Virus record (IMG/VR): IMGVR_UViG_3300047311_000415 | Location: 1 to 62,146 of that record | Direction: 5' to 3' (one strand) | DNA from: a virus | Length of the DNA stretch: 62,146 nucleotides | In this document: positions 38,678 through 46,322 of the stretch, one piece after another | Layout of the letters: the number at the start of each line of letters is the position of its first letter | Numbering within the stretch: position 1 is the stretch's first letter | Made by a program: the position numbers and the translations under genes | The notes under the pieces: model-generated | Told to the model about the DNA's origin: nothing | Database searches by the model: none | Seen by the model: only the letters and a program-made list of their open reading frames with translations

Positions 38678-39169
38678 ATGAAAGACCACAACTCCCCCGA
38701 AGCCGTTGCTGAACGCGCTGCGCAAGAAGACCCTATTGTCATGTACTTAATTGTTCATGAGACATTGGGCATGAGTACGGGTAAAACTGCCGCTCAATGT
38801 GCGCATGCTTCTCAAATGCTCACGCTGGACTACTTTGAAACGAAAGATAAGTCGCGTGCTTTGCAAAAGAAAATCATGGAGACCACAGACGAAGATGAGG
38901 TTCATGTTATGAAGGCTCTCTATGCTGAACAGAATAGAAAGCTTTCCGTTTTTGGTGAGTGGTTACAAGGCTCCTTCCGCAAGGTAGTCCTTCGTGCTGA
39001 CGACAAAGAATGGGCCAAAATTCAAAATGATTATGGCAACCATATGATAATGGTTGTCGACGCTGGTTTGACGGAGATTGCGGCTGGTAGTGAAACGGTT
39101 ATCGGTCTTTGGCCAATGCGCAAGAGTCAGCGCCCCAAGACAATTCAACGACTTCAAGTACTAAAGTGA
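38678..39169 (+). CDS. Peptidyl-tRNA hydrolase, Pth2 type
   Basis: 163 residues from the ATG preceded by TAGGAT; an ATG at 38660 has no ribosome site. The Pth2 signature is clear: MYLIVHETLGMSTGKTAAQCAHASQ (start of core), FRKVVLRADDKEW, and IMVVDAGLTEIAAGSETVIGLWP. Pth2 is the archaeal/eukaryotic peptidyl-tRNA hydrolase, unrelated to bacterial Pth. It frees tRNAs from stalled or dropped peptidyl-tRNA. A phage with many tRNAs and truncated mRNAs would benefit from it. Confidence 0.92.
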   Translation: MKDHNSPEAVAERAAQEDPIVMYLIVHETLGMSTGKTAAQCAHASQMLTLDYFETKDKSRALQKKIMETTDEDEVHVMKALYAEQNRKLSVFGEWLQGSFRKVVLRADDKEWAKIQNDYGNHMIMVVDAGLTEIAAGSETVIGLWPMRKSQRPKTIQRLQVLK

Positions 39170-39172
39170 AGC

Positions 39173-39550
39173 ATGCAAAAACTCGTGGTCAAACAAACCC
39201 AGAGTCGTGGTTTAGGGGTCTTTGCCACTGAACGCATCGAGAAGGGTGACCTTATCGAATGCTGTAGGGTTATTGTTGTGCCTCGTGGGCAGGTCTCAGT
39301 TGAACTGACAACTTCTGTCATGAGACATTACGTTATTGAGTGGGGTACCAAGATAGCTATTCCTACTGGATATGGTTGCTACTATAATCATTCTTACCAG
39401 CCCAATGCTATCCATTACAAACATCTGGATTTGAATGAAATACACTTTCATGCTTTGGTAGATATTTTGCCGTTTGATGAGATTACATTCAATTATGGTG
39501 GGTTCCCCACTTACAATGGACCGATATGGTTCGAAGTGAAGAGTTCATGA
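39173..39550 (+). CDS. SET domain protein
   Basis: 125 residues: VKQTQSRGLGVFATERIEKGDLIE (SET-N), YYNHSYQPNAIHY (NHS motif with cofactor contacts), and ALVDILPFDEITFNYGG (the ELTxxY/Y region). It has no pre- or post-SET cysteines. SET proteins methylate lysines using S-adenosylmethionine. Single-domain versions occur in viruses and bacteria, and the target here is unknown; ribosomal proteins or elongation factors are candidates in a translation-rich locus. Its stop overlaps the next ATG. Confidence 0.88.
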   Translation: MQKLVVKQTQSRGLGVFATERIEKGDLIECCRVIVVPRGQVSVELTTSVMRHYVIEWGTKIAIPTGYGCYYNHSYQPNAIHYKHLDLNEIHFHALVDILPFDEITFNYGGFPTYNGPIWFEVKSS

Positions 39551-40200
39551 AAAAGCCGTTCGTTATCAAAGAAGTCCGGCCCCGGATTTTCTTATTTGAA
39601 TTCAGTAATCATTACGATATGTGTATGCACTTCTTGCGTTATCAAGAATTCTACGAATCGGCTTCCCCACAATTCAGGGGGAAGAGTTTTGAGATTCTAG
39701 ATTTCATGAAGTGGTACACTTTTAAATACGGTAACGGATCTTTTACCTATCCCAATGACTGGAATGGCTTCAATATTCCTGGCGACATCATTCAGGAAGT
39801 TTGGAAACTCGGAATCAATGATAGAAACGCCTATGATTACGAAATGCAAATGGCCTGGAAAGAATGTCAGACCAAAGCTAATGGCGAAAAGTTCTACATT
39901 ATTGGCGTAGTAAGGGGCAATAAAGCATTGAACCATGAGATTGCTCACGGTCTGTTTTATCTAAACCCTACATACAAAAAAGAATCCAAGCAATTAGTAA
40001 AGGCATTGCCGGATGATATGAGAAAAATCATCAATGAAGCTTTGAAGAAGCTCGGATATACTCCAAAAGTCTATGTAGATGAGACTCAGGCTTACATGGC
40101 GACTGGTCTGACGGAGGCTTTTGGGAAAGTAGACCAGTGGAAAGATGAGCGTGCTCCTTTTGAGGCATGCTTCAAAAAATTTGCAAGGAAAGTAAAATGA
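39547..40200 (+). CDS. Putative zinc metallopeptidase-like protein (HEIAH)
   Basis: 217 residues from the ATG overlapping the SET stop. NHEIAHGLFYLNP in the middle is an HExxH-type zinc site. A Tyr/Glu-rich C-terminal part (VYVDETQAYMATG) might supply the third ligand. No signal peptide, so a cytoplasmic or virion location. It could be an inactive scaffold or a genuine peptidase. Confidence 0.65.
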   Translation: MKKPFVIKEVRPRIFLFEFSNHYDMCMHFLRYQEFYESASPQFRGKSFEILDFMKWYTFKYGNGSFTYPNDWNGFNIPGDIIQEVWKLGINDRNAYDYEMQMAWKECQTKANGEKFYIIGVVRGNKALNHEIAHGLFYLNPTYKKESKQLVKALPDDMRKIINEALKKLGYTPKVYVDETQAYMATGLTEAFGKVDQWKDERAPFEACFKKFARKVK

Positions 40201-40994
40201 GTAGCGATAGTCTTGGCGATAGAATGAAGTCTTATGAAGATGTTTTCAGACTTCATCTGCCTATTAGAATGCCCGTCATTATGCGTATTGATGGCAAGGC
40301 ATTCCACTCCTATGTAAAAGGAGAAGGAATTGACGGTAAAAAAGTCGAAAAGCCAGTTGATAAAGGTTTGGTTGAGTGTATGAACGATACCGCCATTGCA
40401 CTTTGTAAAGAAGTGCAGGGCTGCCGTTTAGCTTATGTTCAGTCAGATGAAATTTCTCTGCTGTTGACGAACTACGATACCGTAGATACCCAATCTTGGT
40501 TCGATAATAACTTGCAAAAGATGGTTAGCATCTCGGCTGCTGTGGCTTCGGTCACATTTACCCACAACTCTTACAAGATTTGGGGCGTAGATTATTCTAA
40601 CGAAGACCCGTTCTATCTAACTAAGGAAGCTTATTTTGATAGTAGGATTTTTGTTCTTCCCAAGGAAGATGTAACCAACTATTTCTTGTGGCGCCAGCAG
40701 GATGCTACAAGAAACTCTGTGCAGATGTTGGCTCGCTCTCTGTATTCTCACAAGGAATTGGATAGCAAGAACAACTCAGAGCTTCAGGAAATGTGTTTCC
40801 AAAAGGGAATCAACTGGAATGACTGCCCGACTTCTCAGAAGCGTGGGCGTTGTATAGTCAAAAAGACTACTCAACACACCGCACTCAACCCCAAGACAAA
40901 AGAATATATCAAATCTGAGCGTAGTGCCTGGGTAGTTGACGATGAAATCCCTATTTTCTCTGTAGATAGGAACTACATTGACCAGCATCTCTAA
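40197..40994 (+). CDS. tRNA-His guanylyltransferase (Thg1-like)
   Basis: 265 residues; starts at the ATG overlapping the previous TGA. Thg1 landmarks: VIMRIDGKAFHSYVKG (metal-binding Asp and substrate loop), YVQSDEISLLL (second carboxylate pair), KMVSISAAVASVTF, FDSRIFVLPKEDVTNYFLWRQQDATRNS and YSHKEL. The enzyme adds G-1 to the 5' end of tRNA-His or repairs 5' ends in the 3'-5' direction. Two tRNA-His genes (61850, 61938) have G-1 encoded, so 5'-end repair of damaged tRNAs is a plausible alternative role. Confidence 0.95.
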   Translation: MSSDSLGDRMKSYEDVFRLHLPIRMPVIMRIDGKAFHSYVKGEGIDGKKVEKPVDKGLVECMNDTAIALCKEVQGCRLAYVQSDEISLLLTNYDTVDTQSWFDNNLQKMVSISAAVASVTFTHNSYKIWGVDYSNEDPFYLTKEAYFDSRIFVLPKEDVTNYFLWRQQDATRNSVQMLARSLYSHKELDSKNNSELQEMCFQKGINWNDCPTSQKRGRCIVKKTTQHTALNPKTKEYIKSERSAWVVDDEIPIFSVDRNYIDQHL

Positions 40995-41322
40995 AAGAGA
41001 GATCAGGAAAGAGCGTAAAGCAAAGCGCTATAAACAAAAGAAGATAAACGTAAAGCTTAAAAAGAGGCTGTTTGGTCATTTGTTTATGGCGCCTTGCTGT
41101 TACTGCAAGCACGTCTTCCTGGTTGACACACTAACTATTGAGCACGTTACCCCACTCTGTCTTGGTGGAACCAATGATCCCAGTAACATTGCATTGGCTT
41201 GCGAGCCGTGCAATAACGATCGTGGCAGAGATGCTTGGTTTCAGAGACGATTAATCAATAAGAAATACTATGAACAATATCACTCGCAGCATCGAAACGA
41301 AAATCGGGAAAGCACTGTATAG
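40978..41322 (+). CDS. HNH endonuclease
   Basis: 114 residues. A TTG start inside the end of Thg1 is taken, since no ATG lies before the nuclease core. Basic N-terminus, CCYC, IEHVTPLCLGG, NIALACEPCNNDRG: an HNH zinc nuclease. It overlaps both the Thg1 gene (17 nt) and the PheRS gene (53 nt). Confidence 0.85.
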   Translation: MTSISKREIRKERKAKRYKQKKINVKLKKRLFGHLFMAPCCYCKHVFLVDTLTIEHVTPLCLGGTNDPSNIALACEPCNNDRGRDAWFQRRLINKKYYEQYHSQHRNENRESTV

Positions 41323-42337
41323 GAAAACTGAGCACCCCCTGTGTATTGTTAAAGAGAAAGTATTTGCGTATTTCGATGACTTGGCTCGAATTGAAATAGA
41401 AAATCCCTATGTTCCTATTGAATACAACTTCGATAGGCTACGTGTTCCTACTGATCATCCATCCAGACGCCCCACTGATACCTATTACAAGAATGAAAAG
41501 GAGTGCCTTCGCACTCATATGACGTGCTATCTGTATCCATTGGGCAAGTCAGAGACGGGAAATAGTAAGCTCAAGTACATTACTTGTGGTGATGTCTATA
41601 GGAAAGACACTATCGATGCTACCCATTACCCAGTATTCCATCAAATGGATGCTTTCTGTATGGTTCCAGATGACGTAGATGTCAAGAAAGACCTGCGAGA
41701 CCGCCTTGCCGGCCTTGTTAAACACCTATTTGGCCCCAATGTTGACCATCAATTCTTAGAAGACGCCGAGTATGAGGAGGTTTACTTCCCATTCACGGTA
41801 GATTCTTTGGAAGTTAGCGTGTCTTTGCCAGATGAAAATGGCAAAATTAGGCAGCTAGAGATTCTAGGAGCGGGTACTGTTCATCCTGACATCATGAGTG
41901 ACCTTGGTTTGCCTGGTAAAAAGGCATGGGCATTCGGTGTTGGACTGGAAAGATTGGCTATGGTCATGTTCGGCATTCCAGATATTAGACTATTCTGGAG
42001 TACAGACAAGAGATTCATCAACCAATTCACACCGGGCCAGGTAACTCAGTTCAAATCGTACTCGAAATACGAGTCCTGTTACAAGGATATCTCATTTTAT
42101 ACAAGCCCCAAGTTCTCGTACAATGATTTGTGTTCAATCGCTAGGGACGAAGACGAGACCAACACGATTGAATCTATTACATTGATTGATGAATTCCAAA
42201 ACAAAGGACGCACATCGCAGTGTTATAGAATTACATACCGTTCCATGGACGGTACCTTACGCAATTCTGATGTGAATAAGATTCAAAAATCCATTCGCGA
42301 TAGAATCATCAAAGAACTAGAGGTTGAGGTTAGATGA
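41270..42337 (+). CDS. Phenylalanyl-tRNA synthetase, mitochondrial-type monomer
   Basis: 355 residues. The class II core carries DHPSRRPTDTYY, LRTHMT, GDVYRKDTIDATHYPVFHQMDA (motif 2 region) and AWAFGVGLERLAMVMFGIPDIRLFW (motif 3). The C-terminal 95 residues form an FDX-ACB anticodon-binding domain (YKDISFY, CYRITYRSMDGTL). A single chain joining a PheS-like core to FDX-ACB is the organisation of mitochondrial FARS2, not of bacterial PheST, which is a heterotetramer. No tRNA-Phe is seen here, so it may act on host tRNA-Phe or a phage tRNA outside the window. The start overlaps the HNH gene. Confidence 0.92.
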   Translation: MNNITRSIETKIGKALYRKTEHPLCIVKEKVFAYFDDLARIEIENPYVPIEYNFDRLRVPTDHPSRRPTDTYYKNEKECLRTHMTCYLYPLGKSETGNSKLKYITCGDVYRKDTIDATHYPVFHQMDAFCMVPDDVDVKKDLRDRLAGLVKHLFGPNVDHQFLEDAEYEEVYFPFTVDSLEVSVSLPDENGKIRQLEILGAGTVHPDIMSDLGLPGKKAWAFGVGLERLAMVMFGIPDIRLFWSTDKRFINQFTPGQVTQFKSYSKYESCYKDISFYTSPKFSYNDLCSIARDEDETNTIESITLIDEFQNKGRTSQCYRITYRSMDGTLRNSDVNKIQKSIRDRIIKELEVEVR

Positions 42338-42801
42338 AAACTATCTATATCATTTTTGGAGAAATGGGCTGCGGTAAAACTTACTGGGGCTCTCGATTTG
42401 CCGAGAGCCGGGGCTTCAAGTTTTTCGATGGTGACAGTGTAGTTACCCCCAGAATGATAGAGAAGGTCGAGAAATTCCGGCCAATTACTCGCGATATTAT
42501 CGAGGAGTATCTTGATGTTTTAGCGGACGCCATTGCTGATGAAGCTGAAGGCGTTGACAACTTAGTTGTATCACAAGCTCTCTATAATGACGCTGATAGA
42601 GAATCAATTAAAGTATTCTTAGAGGCATTAGGCTACGAAGTTAAAATGTGGTGGCTTCAAAATAGGCTATGGAGAAACTTTGAGAACCTGCTTACCCGTA
42701 AAGACGGTTGGAAGTGGGTTCTTTATTGGCTCTTCAATAAGCCTTGGTTCCAGAAGCCAACCCATGAACATCAGATAGCCTACAATATATACGAAGAGTG
42801 A
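42334..42801 (+). CDS. P-loop kinase-like NTPase
   Basis: 155 residues. Walker A GEMGCGKTYWG (8-18), FFDGDSVVTP (typical acceptor-loop Asp of small-molecule kinases) and a DADRESIKVFL helix; the second half has a long hydrophobic/Trp-rich helix. Resembles gluconate/shikimate kinase-like or zeta-toxin-related P-loop kinases. The substrate is unknown. ATGA overlap with PheRS. Confidence 0.82.
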   Translation: MKTIYIIFGEMGCGKTYWGSRFAESRGFKFFDGDSVVTPRMIEKVEKFRPITRDIIEEYLDVLADAIADEAEGVDNLVVSQALYNDADRESIKVFLEALGYEVKMWWLQNRLWRNFENLLTRKDGWKWVLYWLFNKPWFQKPTHEHQIAYNIYEE

Positions 42802-42805
42802 TATC

Positions 42806-43438
42806 ATGGAGAACAAGGAATCCTTCCAGGCCAGAATTCAACCCTACTTTAGTCCATCGGATCAGTTGGACGTTAAGCTGGCATATTGCCTTGCCAAGTT
42901 TGGGCACCGAGCCCAGACCAGGAAAGAGCTGACAGAAGGAAAGCCAACTCGTTACTTCGAGCACGTTCGAAGAGTGGCCCTTATTCTAATGGATGAGATG
43001 AAAATTATTGACCGTGATATGATCATTACGGCTTTACTTCATGACTCGGTTGAAGATACAGTTGATCTGACACCTGAACTTCTAGAACATAGTTTTGGTT
43101 CAGATGTAATAACTATGATAAAGGTACTTAGCAAAGTTCCAAAAGAAGGATACATTGAAAGATTGAATAACTGCCACAACTGGAAAGTGTTAGCCATCAA
43201 GGCTTGCGATAGATTAGATAATCTTCGCTCCTTGATGATACCAGGAACCAGTTTGGAATTTCAAAAGAAACAAATCAAAGAAACAAAAGAAAAGTATTTC
43301 CCTATATTCGACAGACTGGTTAGTACTCTATGCCCTCAGGAACACGTTGAAAACGTAACTAAGGTTAGAGATGAAATCAGAAGATTAATTGAGCGATATA
43401 GTACCATTATCGAACTTCAGGAAGGAAAAACTGCATGA
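42806..43438 (+). CDS. HD-domain (p)ppGpp hydrolase-like protein
   Basis: 210 residues. The RelA/SpoT-type HD pattern is present: AYCLAKFGHRAQTRKE (first His), YFEHVRRVALIL, ALLHDSVEDTVDLTP (HD plus ED), and KACDRLDNLRSL (late Asp). It lacks the synthetase, TGS and ACT domains, like the small alarmone hydrolases (Mesh1). It could remove ppGpp and keep the host growing during infection. It overlaps the next gene by 4 nt. Confidence 0.88.
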   Translation: MENKESFQARIQPYFSPSDQLDVKLAYCLAKFGHRAQTRKELTEGKPTRYFEHVRRVALILMDEMKIIDRDMIITALLHDSVEDTVDLTPELLEHSFGSDVITMIKVLSKVPKEGYIERLNNCHNWKVLAIKACDRLDNLRSLMIPGTSLEFQKKQIKETKEKYFPIFDRLVSTLCPQEHVENVTKVRDEIRRLIERYSTIIELQEGKTA

Positions 43439-44028
43439 CATGCATTGTAGGCTTAGTTCACGACGGTGACGTATACATTGGTGGAGATAGTGCTGGCGTA
43501 GCTGGACTATCTATTTCTATTAGGGCAGATGAGAAAGTTTTCGGTAATGGTCCTTTTATTATGGGTTTTACAACCTCTTTTCGTATGGGACAATTGTTGA
43601 GATATAAGCTGGCGCCTCCAGCACAGACTGTTCACCAAGATGATATGGAATACATGGTCACTAGTTTCATTGATGCTGTCCGTCAGTGTTTTGCTGGAAA
43701 CGGATTTGGTGACAAGGATGCCTCCGTTGGTGGTAACTTCCTAGTTGGCTATAAAGGCAAACTGTACAATATTGAATCTGACTATCAAGTAGGTGTGCCA
43801 AGGCTAGCTTATGATGCAGTTGGATGTGGAACTGATCTTGCTCTTGGGGCTATGTTTGCCACTGAGGGTTTGAGTCCAGAACAAAGAATCAATGCGGCTT
43901 TATCTGCCGCCTCTAATTTCAGTGGTGGCGTTGCTCCTCCATTCACCATTCTTAGGTTAGAAGGTGATGAAAAGAAGAACAAACCAAAGCCTAAGCCAAA
44001 GAAGAGGGTCAGAAGGCGAGCAAAGTAA
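43435..44028 (+). CDS. Proteasome beta/HslV-like Ntn hydrolase
   Basis: 197 residues. MTCIVGLVHDGDVYIGGDSAG puts a Thr right after Met1, as in processed proteasome beta or HslV-like subunits; ADEKVF gives the usual Lys and GGNFLVGYKGKLYNIESD with DAVGCGTDLALGAMFA matches the later core. The C-terminus is highly basic (KPKPKKRVRRR). It may be a self-compartmentalising protease or an amidase of the same fold. The C-terminal tail is not seen in HslV. Confidence 0.82.
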   Translation: MTCIVGLVHDGDVYIGGDSAGVAGLSISIRADEKVFGNGPFIMGFTTSFRMGQLLRYKLAPPAQTVHQDDMEYMVTSFIDAVRQCFAGNGFGDKDASVGGNFLVGYKGKLYNIESDYQVGVPRLAYDAVGCGTDLALGAMFATEGLSPEQRINAALSAASNFSGGVAPPFTILRLEGDEKKNKPKPKPKKRVRRRAK

Positions 44029-44036
44029 GAAATTGA

Positions 44037-44115
44037 CGCGCCCTTGACATGCCACGCTCCAGCCTTACGTTGTGGATAGGCCGACGGGAGTGGTGTGTCC
44101 TGGGCGTGCCCTTTT
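44037..44115 (+). promoter_or_regulatory. Long hairpin and promoter-like sequence ahead of the DNA ligase gene
   Basis: CGCGCCC (44037-44043) pairs with GGGCGTG (44102-44108), and GACATGCCAC (44046-44055) with GTGGTGTGTC (44090-44099). A TTTT run follows at 44112-44115, so it could terminate upstream transcription or act as a leader switch. The same DNA carries TTGACA (44044-44049), a 16-nt spacer and TACGTT (44066-44071), a possible promoter. ATG of ligA is 38 nt further. Confidence 0.5.
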
Positions 44116-44153
44116 AACTGGACCGCACTTACCCAACCTAAATAGGTAGTATA

Positions 44154-46028
44154 ATGAATGTGAATCGTACCAAAGAGCTGGAAACCAAGATTTTCCAAGC
44201 CCGCAATGACTATTACAACGGTACTTCAACCGTTTCCGACAAAGCGTATGATGCCTGGGTCGATGAATTGCGTCTGTTGGACCCAACCAACAAAGCCGTT
44301 ACTGCTATTGGTGCTCCCGTTGTTCCATCTGAATGGACCAAAGCTAAGCATCAGATCCCGATGGGGTCTTTAGATAAGGTCAACATCCCTACCGAGCTGA
44401 CCAAGTGGGCCAACGATATGGCCGGCAAAGAGCACCTGTTCGTAACTGAGAAGCTGGACGGCTTGTCCATTGAGGTTATTTACGAGTATGGTAGTTTGGT
44501 TCAGGCCATTACCCGTGGTGATGGTGAGATTGGTGAGGACATTACGGTCAACGTTGCTAAGATGGGCGGCGTTCATTCGCACCTCAAGCACAAGTTCACT
44601 GGTTCTCTGCGTGGTGAAATCATCATGACCAAGAGTAACCACAAGCAATACTTTGCTGACAAGGCTAATCCTCGCAATGCTGCCTCTGGTACCTCCAAAC
44701 GTTTGGATGGTGTCGGGGTTGATAAGCTTAACATCATCTATTACCAAGTGCTGGGTGATGTAGATTTCAAAACGGAAGAGGCTCAGTTCCAATGGTTGCT
44801 CAAGCAGGATTTGGATACGCCTAACTTCTGGGTTTTCAAAACGGCTGCTGAAGTTAATGACCATTGGCGCACGTATCAGGATACTGACCGTGAAAAGCTG
44901 GACTACGACATTGACGGGTTGGTTATTCGACTCAACAATATGGATAAGCAGCTTGCCCTGGGCGATAAGGACCTCCGACCCAAGGGAGCCATTGCCTTCA
45001 AGTTCGACAATGAGGCTCGTGAGTCGGTTCTCCGAGACATCATTTGGCAGGTGGGTAACTCGGGCCGCCTGACCCCTGTGGCAACGGTTGACCCTGTAAC
45101 CCTAGTTGGGGCCACTGTGACCCGCGCAAGCCTCTATAACCTCGCCTACATCGAGGAATTGGGCTTGGACATTGGAGCTACGGTCCTGGTGGCTCGTGCC
45201 AATGACGTTATTCCTCGTATCGAAGAGGTAATCAAGGGTACCAAGAGCGTTGCCAAGCCTCCTAAGAAGTGTCCTGAGTGTGATGGTGCGGTCCGAATGG
45301 ATGGTGAGAACCTCGTTTGTACCAACACCGAGCACTGTCGAGCCCAGATCATTGGTCGAATCAAGAACTGGATCAAGGAATTGAACCTCCTGGAGTGGGG
45401 CGATACCCTAGTTGAGAAGCTTGTTGACGCTAAGAAGGTTAAGAACATTGCCGATCTCTACCTTCTCAAGGTGGATGACATCGCGAATCTGGATCGTCTT
45501 GGTGACAAAACGGCTAAGAAGGTCTTGGAAATCCTCTGGGCTAACAAAGAAGTGAACCTGGAAGTGTTCTTGGGGGCTCTTAGCATCCCAATGATTGGTC
45601 AAAGTACCATCAAGGCCATCATGAATGCTGGTTGCGATGACCTTACCAAGTTCGGACAGCTAGGGGCGGCTCAGTTTGAGCAGGTTCCTGGTGTTGGTCC
45701 GACCAAAGCCAAGTTCCTTGCTGATGGTTTGAAGCACAACCAGACGCTTATCACTACCTTGCTTGACAACGGAGTTGAGATTAAGGGAAAGATCATTGGC
45801 ACTATGACTGGCAAATCGGTCTGCTTCACTGGTTCTATGAAGAACAAGCGTCCAGTTTTGGAGAAGATGGCCGCTGAGCAAGGCGCAGATGTCAAAAATT
45901 CTGTTGGCAAAGGCTTGACCTACTTGGTTATTGCTGATCCATCCAGCACTTCGTCCAAAGCACAAGCTGCTCGTAAGCTAGGAACGAAACTTATCTCAGA
46001 AGAAGACTTCCTCGACTTGGTGAAGTAA
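44154..46028 (+). CDS. ligA: NAD+-dependent DNA ligase (LigA)
   Basis: 624 residues. Domain Ia (AYDAWVDELRLLD with the YD NMN-binding site), adenylation motif I EKLDGLSIEV, SLRGEIIM, DIDGLVIRL, GAIAFKF, OB fold, a four-Cys zinc finger (CPEC, CTNTEHC), HhH region and a C-terminal BRCT (SVCFTGSMKNKRPVLEKMAAEQGAD). It seals DNA nicks using NAD+, releasing NMN, which NadM could convert back to NAD+. It is slightly shorter than cellular LigA (about 670). The start has the GGTAGTATAATG context shared with the gene at 831. Confidence 0.97.
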   Translation: MNVNRTKELETKIFQARNDYYNGTSTVSDKAYDAWVDELRLLDPTNKAVTAIGAPVVPSEWTKAKHQIPMGSLDKVNIPTELTKWANDMAGKEHLFVTEKLDGLSIEVIYEYGSLVQAITRGDGEIGEDITVNVAKMGGVHSHLKHKFTGSLRGEIIMTKSNHKQYFADKANPRNAASGTSKRLDGVGVDKLNIIYYQVLGDVDFKTEEAQFQWLLKQDLDTPNFWVFKTAAEVNDHWRTYQDTDREKLDYDIDGLVIRLNNMDKQLALGDKDLRPKGAIAFKFDNEARESVLRDIIWQVGNSGRLTPVATVDPVTLVGATVTRASLYNLAYIEELGLDIGATVLVARANDVIPRIEEVIKGTKSVAKPPKKCPECDGAVRMDGENLVCTNTEHCRAQIIGRIKNWIKELNLLEWGDTLVEKLVDAKKVKNIADLYLLKVDDIANLDRLGDKTAKKVLEILWANKEVNLEVFLGALSIPMIGQSTIKAIMNAGCDDLTKFGQLGAAQFEQVPGVGPTKAKFLADGLKHNQTLITTLLDNGVEIKGKIIGTMTGKSVCFTGSMKNKRPVLEKMAAEQGADVKNSVGKGLTYLVIADPSSTSSKAQAARKLGTKLISEEDFLDLVK

Positions 46029-46318
46029 TGTTTTTGTACAATAAATTCCCTATTTATACAAAGTTTATGTTCTTTCATCCCGATGGAGATGTAGGAAAAT
46101 CTTTCAACTTCTCTACTGACTTGAATAAGGTTGGTTTGGAGTGGGATGTAGCAATTCGAAATGGGACAGGAGTAGATGTAGTATCTGAGCCTGTCACAAT
46201 TAACCATGCCAAATATGGCGCGATTACTTTGATTAAGATCAAAGCTGATGTCGCCAATGACTATCATACTGTAATTAAGGAATTCTGGGTACCAACTAGT
46301 TGCATTATTGAGACATAA
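46028..46318 (+). CDS. Hypothetical protein, 96 aa
   Basis: TAATG overlap with ligA. Beta-rich, with FMFFHPDGDVGKSFNF and SEPVTINHAKYGAITLIKI. No family is recognised. Confidence 0.7.
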   Translation: MFLYNKFPIYTKFMFFHPDGDVGKSFNFSTDLNKVGLEWDVAIRNGTGVDVVSEPVTINHAKYGAITLIKIKADVANDYHTVIKEFWVPTSCIIET

Positions 46319-46322
46319 ATGC

